DNA of 45,422 bases, taken from Hyphomonadaceae bacterium. GTDB taxonomy: Bacteria > Pseudomonadota > Alphaproteobacteria > Caulobacterales > Aquidulcibacteraceae. Below are positions 7,874 to 16,349 of the stretch, one piece after another. Every line of letters starts with the position of its first letter. Position 1 is the first letter of the stretch. The stretch lies in contig JALHOC010000014.1 in the NCBI GenBank assembly GCA_022843225.1, positions 1-45,422 on the forward strand, given 5' to 3'. The notes below the pieces were generated by a model. The model saw nothing but the letters and a program-made list of their open reading frames with translations. It was not told the origin of the DNA and made no database searches. The translations under genes and the position numbers were made by a program.

Positions 7874-9726
7874 GCGACCCCCAAAGCCGCGTGCAGCGTT
7901 TCAAGCTCCTTCGGCACATCGACGCCGACGAAGATGAACTGATCCACGCCAGCTTCGCTCAGCGCCGCCTCGCGCTCGCCCGGTTTGCCGGCGAGCACGA
8001 TCCAGCTTACGCCTGCGCTTTTCAGCGCGCGCGCTGTGCTAACGGCGTGGTCGGCGTAGGCGGCGTCGGTTCCAGCGATGATGGCGACGGGCGATGCGCT
8101 TGCCTTGAAGGCAGCGATGATCGCGTCGAGAGAAGCGTAAGCTGCTTCAGGCTCAATTGAAGCAACACCCCCCACGGCCAACAAGTTCAGCGCGAATTGT
8201 GCGCGGGGCGTGAAGTCCGCGAGTGCGCCAAGGTTTGCGAAGAACACGCGGGGCGACTTCCTCTCGGCTTTGTCGCGCAGCGCTTCGAAGGGCGCCGCCC
8301 AGCGGATGGGGGTAAGCGCAAGAGGATCGCCGGCATCTTGTCGGCCAACATCGCTGCCGGCTGGAAGCCGGCGGTCCGTCAGAGTCTCTGGCGTCTTCTG
8401 TCCAAGCAACGGAAAATCGGTAACGCCGGTGATCGTCTCTTTGCGTCTGGCAAACGCGGCTTGCCGTTTGGCGCGCGCTTCAGCGACATGGCGCTGCGTT
8501 TCGCCGGCTTGTGTCACGGCGACGATACCGCCGGATGCCTCGATCTTTTGCATCTTATCCCATGCAAGCTCGGCGAGGTCGCGCGTGAGCTTCTCGACGA
8601 ACCAGGCCCCGCCGGCGGGATCGGCCACGTGATTGAGATGGCTTTCTTCCATGAGCACTAATTGCGTGTTGCGCGCGACACGGCGCGCGAACGGCGTGGG
8701 CAAGCCCAGCGCGTCCGTGAAGGGGAGGGTGGTAATGGCGTCCGCCCCGCCGATGGTGGCCGCGAACGCGGCGGTTGTGACGCGGAGGATGTTGGTTTGC
8801 GCATCGTGGCGCGTCATCATGCGTTTCGAAGTCACGGCGTGGATGCGCGCAGCGCGGTTCTCTGGCTTGACGCCGCTGGCTTCCAGCACCCGCGCCCAGC
8901 ACAAACGCAGTGCGCGCACCTTTGATGCTTCAATTAGAACGTCAGGACCGACGGAGAGTGTAAACCCGAGCGTGCGCGACGCGTTGTCGATGCTGACGTC
9001 GGCCGCGCCCAGCGCGCGCAGATAGGCGATGCCACTCGACAACGCGGCGGCGATTTCTTGCGCCTCCGTGCCGCCGGCTTCGTGCACAGCGCGCGCATCG
9101 ACGCGCAGAGCGGTCGCGGCGGGTAGTGTGGCGTGAATACGCGCTGCGAACTGCGCCGCGTTGGCAATGTCGTCGGCCCCGAGCGTTCCGGTGCGCATCA
9201 ACGCGCCAATCGGATCGATGTTGAACGCGGTCCCCGGCGCGGCGACGCCTTTGAGCTTGGCCTCCAGCAGCTCCGCCGCCCAAAGCCCGCGCGCGCCAGC
9301 GTCAAGAGAAACCGGCGCTGCTTCCAGGATCACGTCGGCGAGCGCGAGGTCGAGATCGGCGTTGCTCTGGATGGCGACGCCATCGGCGCCGCTCGGATCG
9401 ATCTTCAGCTCGATCGCGGAAACCCCGCCACGCAAATCGGCGAGGATGTCGCGATTGGTTTGGTCGGGCGAGGGGTGTTCAAAGCATTGGCGGATCGCCC
9501 ACGCGCCTTGGCGCGCGCCGCGCACGAACGGGGCAACGCCGGCAAAGCCGGCTTCATCGCGCGCGGTGGCGATATCGGCTTCGCGATACAGCGGCTTAAG
9601 CTCGATCCCATCGGCGGTTTTGCCGACGAGTTTTTCCATCGGCGCGCCCTTGAGGCCCTTCTCGACCAGCTTGCGCCAATCGGCTTCATCCGCTGTTTCC
9701 CCGAGCTGCAGGGGCGCCTCCGCCAT
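7870..9726 (-). CDS. mutA: Methylmalonyl-CoA mutase, small (non-catalytic) subunit
   Basis: This is the partner subunit of the heterodimeric mutase. From the start at 9726 (MAEAPLQLGE; AAGG lies 9 bases upstream) it is 618 aa. It has the mutase barrel fold, with TNILRVTTAAFAATIGGADA and ARNTQLVLMEESHLNHVADP as family landmarks, and a degenerate C-terminal cobalamin-like domain: at the place of DxHxxG it has RVFFANLGALADFT, so it lacks the cobalt-ligating histidine, as expected for MutA. An upstream extension to 9792 is possible but would run through the divergent promoter region. The gene opens a minus-strand unit with GH25 and mutB, and is divergent from the flavoprotein gene at 9804; the 77-bp gap should hold both promoters. 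Confidence 0.93.
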   Translation of the reverse strand: MAEAPLQLGETADEADWRKLVEKGLKGAPMEKLVGKTADGIELKPLYREADIATARDEAGFAGVAPFVRGARQGAWAIRQCFEHPSPDQTNRDILADLRGGVSAIELKIDPSGADGVAIQSNADLDLALADVILEAAPVSLDAGARGLWAAELLEAKLKGVAAPGTAFNIDPIGALMRTGTLGADDIANAAQFAARIHATLPAATALRVDARAVHEAGGTEAQEIAAALSSGIAYLRALGAADVSIDNASRTLGFTLSVGPDVLIEASKVRALRLCWARVLEASGVKPENRAARIHAVTSKRMMTRHDAQTNILRVTTAAFAATIGGADAITTLPFTDALGLPTPFARRVARNTQLVLMEESHLNHVADPAGGAWFVEKLTRDLAELAWDKMQKIEASGGIVAVTQAGETQRHVAEARAKRQAAFARRKETITGVTDFPLLGQKTPETLTDRRLPAGSDVGRQDAGDPLALTPIRWAAPFEALRDKAERKSPRVFFANLGALADFTPRAQFALNLLAVGGVASIEPEAAYASLDAIIAAFKASASPVAIIAGTDAAYADHAVSTARALKSAGVSWIVLAGKPGEREAALSEAGVDQFIFVGVDVPKELETLHAALGVA

Positions 9727-9803
9727 TTTCGTGTCCCTTGACCTTAAGTGACTGTCGACGCCGTATTCGCCAGAAGCTAGGCAACCACGCAAGAGGAGTG
9801 ACC

Positions 9804-10766
9804 ATGGCCCTGCCGCCCCTGTTCGACAAGTTGCGCTTGCCCCTGGTGGGCGCGCCCCAATTCATCGTCGCGAATCCGGAATTGGTGACGGCGCAGTGTA
9901 AGGCGGGCATCGTCGGATCATTTCCCGCTTTGAACGCGCGGCCCCAGCCCTTGCTCGACGAATGGCTCACGCGAATCGAAGACGACCTCGCCGCTTGGGA
10001 TGCCGCCCATCCCGATACGCCGGCCGCGCCTTATGCGGTGAACCAGATCGTGCACCGGACCAACGAACGTCTGGAGCAGGACGTTGCGTCATGCGTCAAA
10101 CACAAAGTCCCGATTGTCATCACGTCTTTGGGCGCGCGCCAGGATGTGAATGACGCCATCCATTCTTACGGCGGCATCGTGCTGCACGACATCATCAATG
10201 TGGCTTTCGCCAAGAAGGCGCTGGAGAAGGGCGCTGACGGTTTGATCGCGGTGTGCGCGGGCGCTGGCGGCCACGCCGGAGGCTTGTCGCCGTTCGCGCT
10301 GGTGCAGGAAATTCGCGAATTTTTTGACGGGCCGCTGCTGCTTTCGGGCGCGATCGCGAACGGCGGTGCGATCTTGGCGGCGCAAGCCATGGGCGCCGAC
10401 CTTGCGTATGTTGGCTCGGCGTTTATCGCGACCAAGGAAGCCAACGCCGCAGACGCCTACAAACAGATGATCGTCGATAGCGCCGCTGAAGATGTGATTT
10501 ACACCAACCTCTTCACAGGCGTTCACGGCAACTACCTCAAGGGGTCCGTGGTCAATGCCGGCCTCGATCCCAATAATCTGCCTGAGAGCGATCCCTCCAA
10601 AATGAGCTTCGCCAGCGGCGAGGGCTCCAAGGCCAAAGCCTGGAAGGATATATGGGGCGCGGGCCAGGGCGTCGGCGGCGTGCATGAAATCGTCTCTGCC
10701 GGGGAACTCGTGGCGCGTTTCAAACGCGAGTACGACGCGGCCAAAGCGAGGATAGGCGTGCGCTAG
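9804..10766 (+). CDS. Nitronate monooxygenase / 2-nitropropane dioxygenase-type FMN protein
   Basis: This is a 320-aa TIM-barrel flavoprotein. Family landmarks are the N-terminal LPLVGAPQFIVA, the phosphate-binding loop region GAGGHAGG (FMN site and catalytic His region), LLLSGAIANGGAILAAQAMGA and YVGSAFIATKEA. Relatives oxidise alkyl nitronates, or act as FMN-dependent enoyl reductases or dehydrogenases of unknown substrate. The chosen ATG has a good AGAGGAG Shine-Dalgarno; the frame is open further upstream (9738), but that stretch overlaps the divergent mutA promoter region. An 18-base palindrome follows 7 bp after the stop. Confidence 0.88.
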   Translation: MALPPLFDKLRLPLVGAPQFIVANPELVTAQCKAGIVGSFPALNARPQPLLDEWLTRIEDDLAAWDAAHPDTPAAPYAVNQIVHRTNERLEQDVASCVKHKVPIVITSLGARQDVNDAIHSYGGIVLHDIINVAFAKKALEKGADGLIAVCAGAGGHAGGLSPFALVQEIREFFDGPLLLSGAIANGGAILAAQAMGADLAYVGSAFIATKEANAADAYKQMIVDSAAEDVIYTNLFTGVHGNYLKGSVVNAGLDPNNLPESDPSKMSFASGEGSKAKAWKDIWGAGQGVGGVHEIVSAGELVARFKREYDAAKARIGVR

Positions 10767-10773
10767 TCCAACA

Positions 10774-10791
10774 GGTTTTTCGCGAAAAACC
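10774..10791 (+). terminator. Short perfect palindrome after the flavoprotein gene
   Basis: GGTTTTTCGCGAAAAACC is a perfect 18-base palindrome starting 7 bases after the stop codon. It could fold into a hairpin and act as a weak terminator or RNA-end stabiliser, but no T-run follows it, so its role is uncertain. Confidence 0.3.
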
Positions 10792-10842
10792 ACGCCAAAC
10801 CGCGATTTTGTAAAAATCAATCCGACCGAACCCGGGCGGGCA

Positions 10843-10872
10843 TAAGCTCTTCGTCTGAAAACGAGGAGCTTA
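10843..10872 (+). promoter_or_regulatory. Hairpin sequestering the ribosome binding site of the 10877 gene
   Basis: Bases 10843-10853 pair with 10862-10872 to form an 11-bp stem (one G-U pair) with an 8-base loop. The 3' arm contains the Shine-Dalgarno AGGAG (10864-10868) for the ATG at 10877, so the folded leader would hide the ribosome binding site. This may be translational control or coincidence; no ligand-binding riboswitch architecture is visible. Confidence 0.45.
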
Positions 10873-10876
10873 CCCC

Positions 10877-11092
10877 ATGACTATCGCGCCATTCGAAAAA
10901 GCAGCGATCCAGTCGCTGACATTACGCAGCGCCGCCGCGCTCGCTATCGCCGCCGCCGCGCAAAGGCTAGGCGTCGCGCTGCCGGAGGGATTCGCCCAGG
11001 ACTTTGCCGGCGCGCTTATCGACATCGTCGTGATGCTGAGCCTGATCGGCGTCGCCGTGGGCCGCACGCGCGCACGCGGGCCGCTGGTTTGA
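10877..11092 (+). CDS. Small two-helix membrane protein, phage holin-like
   Basis: This is a 71-aa protein with an Ala-rich hydrophobic stretch (about 17-30) and a second hydrophobic helix (IDIVVMLSLIGVAVG) ending in a basic tail, GRTRARGPLV. The arrangement of two helices, a connecting acidic segment and a GR-x-RA-x-x-P tail resembles small holin-like membrane proteins of tailed-phage lysis modules; this is a resemblance only. It is the first of three closely spaced small genes (10 bp to the next) and its ribosome binding site lies in a hairpin. A function other than lysis is possible. Confidence 0.6.
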   Translation: MTIAPFEKAAIQSLTLRSAAALAIAAAAQRLGVALPEGFAQDFAGALIDIVVMLSLIGVAVGRTRARGPLV

Positions 11093-11102
11093 GAGGCGCG
11101 CC

Positions 11103-11552
11103 ATGAGACATTCACTTCGCGCCATTGTCCTGTGTTGCGCATTGGCGTTGACGCCAGCGTGCGCTTCCATCGGTCAGCCGCCCGTCGCCAACCCCGTGGC
11201 CGCTGCGAAAACATTGGATCAGCGCGCCTACGCGCTATTGCGCACTTATGCGGCGCTCGTCGAGGAAGCGACCGACATCGTCGGCGATCCCGCGACGCCG
11301 CGCGCGGTCTCTCGCGCATTGGGGCAGGCCGAGCGTATCGCGACGCCGGCAGCGGAGACCCTGACCGTCGCGGTGGGCGCCTATCTCCGCGCCCAGGCCG
11401 ACTTCAACGCCTTGAGCGGCCAAAGTCAGCCCGCGCTCGAACGGGCGTCTTTGGCGCTCACCATCGCCGCCCAAGGGCTCAATCAAGCCATCGCCGCGGC
11501 GCAGGCGCCGATCGGCGAACTCGAACACCACGTCCGCGCTGGGCGCGGCTAA
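11103..11552 (+). CDS. Putative secreted/lipoprotein, helical, unknown function
   Basis: This 149-aa protein starts with a basic N-terminus and a hydrophobic core ending LTPAC (Cys20), a plausible though imperfect lipobox, so the mature protein is probably exported and perhaps lipid-anchored. The remainder is Ala-rich and predicted helical, with heptad-like spacing through ALLRTYAALVEEATDIV and the C-terminal half, suggesting a coiled coil. It sits between two small membrane-associated genes (10 and 12 bp gaps) in what looks like one transcript. In phage lysis modules an outer-membrane lipoprotein spanin occupies a similar place, but typical Rz1 proteins are much shorter. I do not recognise a named family. 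Confidence 0.6.
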   Translation: MRHSLRAIVLCCALALTPACASIGQPPVANPVAAAKTLDQRAYALLRTYAALVEEATDIVGDPATPRAVSRALGQAERIATPAAETLTVAVGAYLRAQADFNALSGQSQPALERASLALTIAAQGLNQAIAAAQAPIGELEHHVRAGRG

Positions 11553-11564
11553 GGAGACGCGCTC

Positions 11565-11885
11565 ATGCTCAATCTGATGCTTCAATTGCAAATGCTGCTC
11601 GCTGCGCTGTCGGCTTTCCTGCCGCTGGTGCCCAGCGATAGCCGCGTCCGTGTCGCCGAAATTCTTGACATGGCGGCCAAGGCGTTGGCGGCCGGCGGCG
11701 TTGTGGCGGTCAATCTTGACGATCTGGCGCGCAAGCTCGCCGATGTACGCAGCGAAGTGGAGGCGATGGCCGCTGCAGGGCGCGTGCTGACGTCAGAGGA
11801 TCTCGATGCCGCCATGGCGCACGTGCGCACCGCGTCCGCCGCATTCCGCGCGGCGCTCGAAACCGCGGAGGCCCAGCCCAACTAA
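11565..11885 (+). CDS. Small protein with N-terminal hydrophobic helix, phage-module-like
   Basis: This 106-aa protein has one N-terminal hydrophobic segment (MLNLMLQLQMLLAALSAFLPLV) followed by a soluble helical domain with LDDLARKLADVRSEVEAM, AAGRVLTSEDLDAAMAHV and a helical tail. Its pattern (hydrophobic start, about 100 aa, a 'maa.Gr..t' turn before the last helices) recalls small uncharacterised proteins encoded next to endolysin/holin genes in alphaproteobacterial prophages. It is the last gene of the three-gene set and is followed by a GC-rich hairpin. Its function is unknown. Confidence 0.55.
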   Translation: MLNLMLQLQMLLAALSAFLPLVPSDSRVRVAEILDMAAKALAAGGVVAVNLDDLARKLADVRSEVEAMAAAGRVLTSEDLDAAMAHVRTASAAFRAALETAEAQPN

Positions 11886-11905
11886 GCCTCCACGTCAGGG
11901 GAGGC
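11886..11905 (+). terminator. GC-rich hairpin after the three-gene cassette
   Basis: GCCTCC (11886-11891) can pair with GGAGGC (11900-11905) immediately after the TAA of the preceding gene, with a second GGCGGC/GCCGCC pairing option just downstream. No T-tract follows, so this is only a weak terminator candidate. Confidence 0.25.
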
Positions 11906-11994
11906 GGCGTGCCCGAGGGTTGATCCTTCCCAGCCGCCGGCTCTTGGGAGACGTCAGCATTGACCTCGCCGCCTCCCCGCTCTTTTCTGCGCCG

Positions 11995-13491
11995 ATGAGC
12001 ACCCATATCCTGGCCATCGACCAAGGCACGACTTCAACACGCGCAATCGCCTTCGATCTTGAGTTCAGCCCGCGCGCGAGCTCGCAGGTCGAACTGACGC
12101 AGTATTTCCCCCAACCGGGCTGGGTCGAGCACGATGCCGAGGAGATTTGGGCCGCGACCTTAAAGGTTTGCCGCGATGTGATCGATGCCGTGGGCGGGGC
12201 CGGCGCCATCGCCGCTATAGGCATCACCAACCAAAGAGAAACCAGCGTCGTCTGGGATGCAAAAAGCGGCGCGCCGGTGCATCGCGCGATCGTCTGGCAA
12301 GATCGGCGCACGGCCGATGTCTGCGATCGCCTGCGCGCGGCGGGCCACGAAGCGCGGGTGCAAGCGGCCACCGGCTTGCTGCTCGACCCGTATTTCTCTG
12401 GGACGAAACTACGCTGGATCTTGGATCGATTGTCACCCTCGCCAGCGCAAACCGACGCCACAGGCCTTCGCTTTGGCACTATCGATTGTTTCTTGCTCCA
12501 CCGCCTCACGAGCCGTCGCATCCATGCAACCGATGCGACGAATGCGTCGCGCACGCTTCTGTACAATCTGGACGCACGAGGCTGGGACGAGGATTTGTTG
12601 GCGTTGTTTGGCGCGCCGCGCGACATGCTGCCCGAGATCAAGCCGTGTGCGGGATTGTTCGGCGCGACCGATCCAGCTTTGTTTGGGCGCGCCATCCCGA
12701 TCACCGGCATGGCGGGCGATCAACAGGCCGCGTTGGTAGGCCATGGCTGCTTCAAGCCAGGCGAAGCCAAGGCCACCTATGGCACTGGTTGTTTTCTGGT
12801 GATGAATACCGGTGCTGCGATCGCGCACTCGAAGAACCGTTTGCTCGCGACGGTCGGTTATCAAATCGGCGATCAAACGGCTTACGCCATCGAAGGCTCG
12901 ATCTTCTCGGCGGGCGCGACGCTGCAATGGCTGCGCGATGGCTTGAAGCTGTTCGTCAATACGGCGGACTCGGAAGCGATGGCGGCTTCGCTCGCCGACA
13001 ATGGCGGGGTGTATCTGGTGCCGGCGTTCGCCGGGCTCGGCGCGCCGCAATGGGAGGCGCAAGCCCGCGGCACTATCATGGGACTCACGCGCGATTCCAC
13101 GCAAGCGCATATCGCGCGCGCGGGCCTTGAGGCGGTGGCGTATCAGACGCGTGATCTGTTGGACGCCTTGCGCGCCGATGGCGCGCCAGCGCCGTCCGCA
13201 CTGCTGGTCGATGGCGGCATGACCGCCAATGCCTGGTTGATGCAATTCCTGGCTGACATTTGCGAGGTCCCGGTCGAGCGGCCGACCTTCCAGGAAGTCA
13301 CCGCGCTGGGGGCGGCCAAGCTCGCGGCGCTCGGGGCGGGGCTCATCCGCTCGCTCGACCGCCGCGCCAGTGCGCCCGCCAAACGCTGGACGCCCCAGAT
13401 GGCGGCGGATCAGCGCGCCAAGCAGGTTTCGGGCTGGCGTGCGGCCATGGGCGGCGCCTTGGCGGTTGCGCGCGGGGCCAAGCACGCGTAA
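11995..13491 (+). CDS. glpK: Glycerol kinase
   Basis: It phosphorylates glycerol to sn-glycerol 3-phosphate using ATP in the cytoplasm. The 498-aa protein (about 500 is normal) belongs to the FGGY kinase family. The N-terminal phosphate loop ILAIDQGTTSTRAI, the glycerol-contacting GITNQRE and IVWQDRRT, the ITGMAGDQQAAL segment and the C-terminal VDGGMTANAWLMQFLADI signature are all present. The start at 11995 (MSTHIL) is preferred because the open frame upstream overlaps the preceding gene. No glpF transporter or glpD is adjacent, so glpK appears to be monocistronic, ahead of a tRNA gene. Confidence 0.96.
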   Translation: MSTHILAIDQGTTSTRAIAFDLEFSPRASSQVELTQYFPQPGWVEHDAEEIWAATLKVCRDVIDAVGGAGAIAAIGITNQRETSVVWDAKSGAPVHRAIVWQDRRTADVCDRLRAAGHEARVQAATGLLLDPYFSGTKLRWILDRLSPSPAQTDATGLRFGTIDCFLLHRLTSRRIHATDATNASRTLLYNLDARGWDEDLLALFGAPRDMLPEIKPCAGLFGATDPALFGRAIPITGMAGDQQAALVGHGCFKPGEAKATYGTGCFLVMNTGAAIAHSKNRLLATVGYQIGDQTAYAIEGSIFSAGATLQWLRDGLKLFVNTADSEAMAASLADNGGVYLVPAFAGLGAPQWEAQARGTIMGLTRDSTQAHIARAGLEAVAYQTRDLLDALRADGAPAPSALLVDGGMTANAWLMQFLADICEVPVERPTFQEVTALGAAKLAALGAGLIRSLDRRASAPAKRWTPQMAADQRAKQVSGWRAAMGGALAVARGAKHA

Positions 13492-13512
13492 CAGCCTGCG
13501 TCCCCATAGTCC

Positions 13513-13588
13513 GAGCCCGTAGCTCAGCCGGTAGAGCATCTGACTTTTAATCAGGGGGTCTCGGGTTCGAATCCCGACGGGCTCACCA
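13513..13588 (+). tRNA. tRNA-Lys (anticodon TTT)
   Basis: This is a complete 76-base cloverleaf. The acceptor arms (13513-13519 with 13578-13584) pair over 7 bp, the D arm is GCTC/GAGC, and the anticodon loop CTTTTAA (32-38 numbering) gives anticodon TTT. The T arm is TCGGG/CCCGA with loop TTCGAAT, and CCA is encoded at the 3' end (13586-13588). Confidence 0.97.
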
Positions 13589-13643
13589 TTTCACCAGGAT
13601 CAGATCGCGCGGTCTCGCGCGTGCGGCGGTTGGGAGAGATCAT

Positions 13644-14840
13644 ATGCGTAGAGCCGCCATCGTTTCACCGCTGCGAACACCCGTCGGCAAATTCATGGGC
13701 AGTTTGAGTTCGATGCAAGCGGGCGATCTTGGCGCGGTCATTCTGCGCGGGCTCATTGAGCGCACCGGCATTGATCCCGAACGCATCGACGATGTTGTGT
13801 TCGCGCAAGGCTACGCCAATGGCGAGGCGCCGTGCGTGGCGCGCTGGTCGGCTCTGGCGGCGGACCTTCCGATTCGCGTGCCGGGTTATCAGCTAGACCG
13901 GCGCTGCGGCAGCGGGCTGCAATCGGTGATCGACGCGGCGATGATGGTGCAAACCGGCGCCGCTGATGTCGTCATCGCCGGCGGCGTCGAGAGCATGAGC
14001 AATGTCGAGTATTATTCGAACGATATGCGCGGCGGCGCGCGCGCTGGACAATCGATCATGCATGACCGCTTGACGCGTGGGCGGGTGATGTCGCAGCCAA
14101 TCGCCCGCTTCGGCGTGATCACGGGCATGATCGAAACGGCGGAGAACCTCGCCAAGGATTATTCCATCACACGCGAAGCGGCCGACGATTATGCGGTCAT
14201 AAGCCACAAGCGCGCAACGGCGGCTTGGGCCGAGAACAAATTTGCGGACGAACTCGTGCCGGTTCCGGTTCCGCAGAAACGCGGCGAGGCGATTCTGTTC
14301 CAGAAGGACGAGGGCTATCGTGCGGACGCGACGATGGAGACCTTGGGCGCGCTGAAAGCCATCGAGAAGGGTGGGATCGTCACCGCCGGCAACGCCAGCC
14401 AGCAGAATGACGCGGCCGCGGCGTGCCTTGTCGTCGCGGAGGACAAACTGACGGAGCTCAGGCTTGAGCCCATGGCGTGGTTCCATTCCTGGGCGGCGGC
14501 GGGCTGTGAGCCTTCGCGCATGGGCATTGGGCCAGTGCCCGCCGTGGAGCGTTTGTTTCAGCGCACGGGACTTGGTTGGAAGGACATCGACCTTGTCGAA
14601 TTGAACGAAGCCTTCGCGCCGCAAGTGCTCGCCGTGCTTAAGGGCTGGGGGTGGGACGATCGCGACAAGCTCAATGTCAACGGCTCGGGCATTTCCTTGG
14701 GCCATCCAATCGGCGCCACTGGCGGACGCATTCTCGCCAACCTCGTGCGCGAGTTGCGCCGTCGCAACGGCCGGTTCGGGCTGGAGACGATGTGCATTGG
14801 CGGCGGCCAGGGCTTGGCGGCGATTTTCGAGCGCGCCTAA
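13644..14840 (+). CDS. Acetyl-CoA C-acetyltransferase / thiolase family
   Basis: This 398-aa thiolase carries all catalytic elements: acyl-accepting Cys88 in LDRRCGSGLQ, His354 in SLGHPIGATGG, the NEAFA loop (ELNEAFAPQVLAVL), and the second Cys384 in MCIGGGQG. Enzymes of this type condense or cleave acetyl-CoA/acyl-CoA units in ketone, polyhydroxybutyrate or fatty acid metabolism. The degradative and biosynthetic subtypes cannot be separated by eye, so I give no symbol. A GGGAGAG Shine-Dalgarno lies upstream of the ATG. It is followed 42 bp later by zwf on the same strand. Confidence 0.93.
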   Translation: MRRAAIVSPLRTPVGKFMGSLSSMQAGDLGAVILRGLIERTGIDPERIDDVVFAQGYANGEAPCVARWSALAADLPIRVPGYQLDRRCGSGLQSVIDAAMMVQTGAADVVIAGGVESMSNVEYYSNDMRGGARAGQSIMHDRLTRGRVMSQPIARFGVITGMIETAENLAKDYSITREAADDYAVISHKRATAAWAENKFADELVPVPVPQKRGEAILFQKDEGYRADATMETLGALKAIEKGGIVTAGNASQQNDAAAACLVVAEDKLTELRLEPMAWFHSWAAAGCEPSRMGIGPVPAVERLFQRTGLGWKDIDLVELNEAFAPQVLAVLKGWGWDDRDKLNVNGSGISLGHPIGATGGRILANLVRELRRRNGRFGLETMCIGGGQGLAAIFERA

Positions 14841-14882
14841 CAAGGGGTGCCGGGCGGCGGCGATTCCTCGTAAGAGGAACCT

Positions 14883-16349
14883 ATGGCTGAATTCATTCCG
14901 GTTCCGGCGTTCGATCTTGTGGTCTTCGGCGCGACCGGCGATCTGGCGCTGCGCAAATTGTTCCCAGCGCTGCTGCATCGATTTCTTGACGGGCAAATCC
15001 CGCCGCAATCGCGCATCATTGGCGTGGCGCGCTCGGAGCTGGATACCGGGCGTTTCCGTCAGCTGGTGCACGAAAGCCGCGGCAAGTTCGCGCCCAATGC
15101 CTGCGTGGACGAGGCCAAGTGCGCGGACTTCTTGAACCATGTCGAGTATGCGCGCGTCGACGCCAGCGCGCCGGCAAGCGAATGGCGCGGGCTCGCCGAC
15201 ACGCTGAACGACGGCGCCGGCAAGGCGCGCATCTTTTACCTGTCCACCGCGCCGGGCCTGTTCGTCACTATTGCCCAACGCCTGGGCGAAGCTGGCTTGG
15301 CCACGCCGACCTCGCGCATCGTCGTCGAGAAGCCGATCGGGCGTGACCTCGCCTCGGCGCGCGCCATCAACGACGGCATCGGCGCCGTGTTCGACGAAGG
15401 CCGCACCTTCCGGATCGATCACTATCTCGGCAAGGAGACAGTCCAGAACCTCTTGGTGCTGCGCTTCGCCAATATGTTGGTCGAGCCGCTTTGGTCGCGC
15501 GCGACCATCGATCACGTGCAAATCACCGTGGCCGAGGATCTCGGGGTCGAGGGACGCGCCGATTATTACGATAAGTCAGGCGCGTTGCGCGACATGGTGC
15601 AAAACCACTTGCTGCAATTGCTGTGCTTGGTGGCGCTCGAGCCGCCGAACTCTATGGATGCGGACGCCATCCGCACCGAAAAGCTCAAAGTGCTGTCGGC
15701 GCTACGTCGCATCGATGCAAAGGACGCTGCCGCCAAGACAGTGCGCGGGCAATATCGCGCGGGGCTGGTCGGCGGGCAGCCAGCACGCGGCTATGCCGAT
15801 GAGGTCGGCAAGGCCACGCGAACCGAAACCTTCGTTGCGATTAAGACGGAGGTCGACAATTGGCGCTGGGCCGGCGTGCCGTTCTATCTGCGCACCGGCA
15901 AACGCATGGGCGAGCGTCGCTCCGAGATCGTAGTGCAATTCAAGGACACGCCGGTGCCGATTTTTGGCGCCGGCGCGGCGGCGCCAAACCGTTTGGTGTT
16001 GAGGCTTCAGCCGGACGAAGGCGTGCGGCTTTGGCTCAACATGAAAGAGCCGGGGCCGGGCGGATTACGCATTAAGGCCGCGCCTCTCGACCTAACTTTC
16101 GCGGAAGAGTTCAGCGTGCGCTATCCCGACGCCTATGAGCGCCTGTTGATGGATGTCGTGCGCGGCAATCTCTCGCTGTTCATGCGTCGTGACGAAGTCG
16201 ATGCGGCGTGGAGCTGGGCCGATGCTTTGCTGGCCGCATGGGATGCGGTGGGCGGCGATCCACAGCCTTACGCGGCTGGCTCGAACGGACCGACGCAATC
16301 AGCGCTGCTGCTGGATCGAGATGGGCGCGCGTGGTGGGATCCGGAATGA
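14883..16349 (+). CDS. zwf: Glucose-6-phosphate 1-dehydrogenase
   Basis: It oxidises glucose 6-phosphate to 6-phosphogluconolactone with NAD(P)+, the entry to the Entner-Doudoroff and pentose phosphate routes. The 488-aa protein has the N-terminal dinucleotide loop [12 protein letters not shown] (15-26), the EKPIG motif (150-154) and the active-site signature RIDHYLGKE (178-186). An AAGAGGAA Shine-Dalgarno precedes the ATG. Its stop overlaps the start of edd (ATGA, 16346-16349), so the two enzymes are probably translated in a coupled way. No pgl (lactonase) gene lies between them. Confidence 0.97.
   Translation: MAEFIPVPAFDLVVFGATGDLALRKLFPALLHRFLDGQIPPQSRIIGVARSELDTGRFRQLVHESRGKFAPNACVDEAKCADFLNHVEYARVDASAPASEWRGLADTLNDGAGKARIFYLSTAPGLFVTIAQRLGEAGLATPTSRIVVEKPIGRDLASARAINDGIGAVFDEGRTFRIDHYLGKETVQNLLVLRFANMLVEPLWSRATIDHVQITVAEDLGVEGRADYYDKSGALRDMVQNHLLQLLCLVALEPPNSMDADAIRTEKLKVLSALRRIDAKDAAAKTVRGQYRAGLVGGQPARGYADEVGKATRTETFVAIKTEVDNWRWAGVPFYLRTGKRMGERRSEIVVQFKDTPVPIFGAGAAAPNRLVLRLQPDEGVRLWLNMKEPGPGGLRIKAAPLDLTFAEEFSVRYPDAYERLLMDVVRGNLSLFMRRDEVDAAWSWADALLAAWDAVGGDPQPYAAGSNGPTQSALLLDRDGRAWWDPE

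Noticed and set aside
13893-15521. A 542-codon minus-strand frame across the thiolase and zwf genes
   Set aside because: It is an antisense shadow in GC-rich DNA: it is Arg/His-rich with no domain signature, while the plus strand carries two complete enzymes with catalytic motifs.
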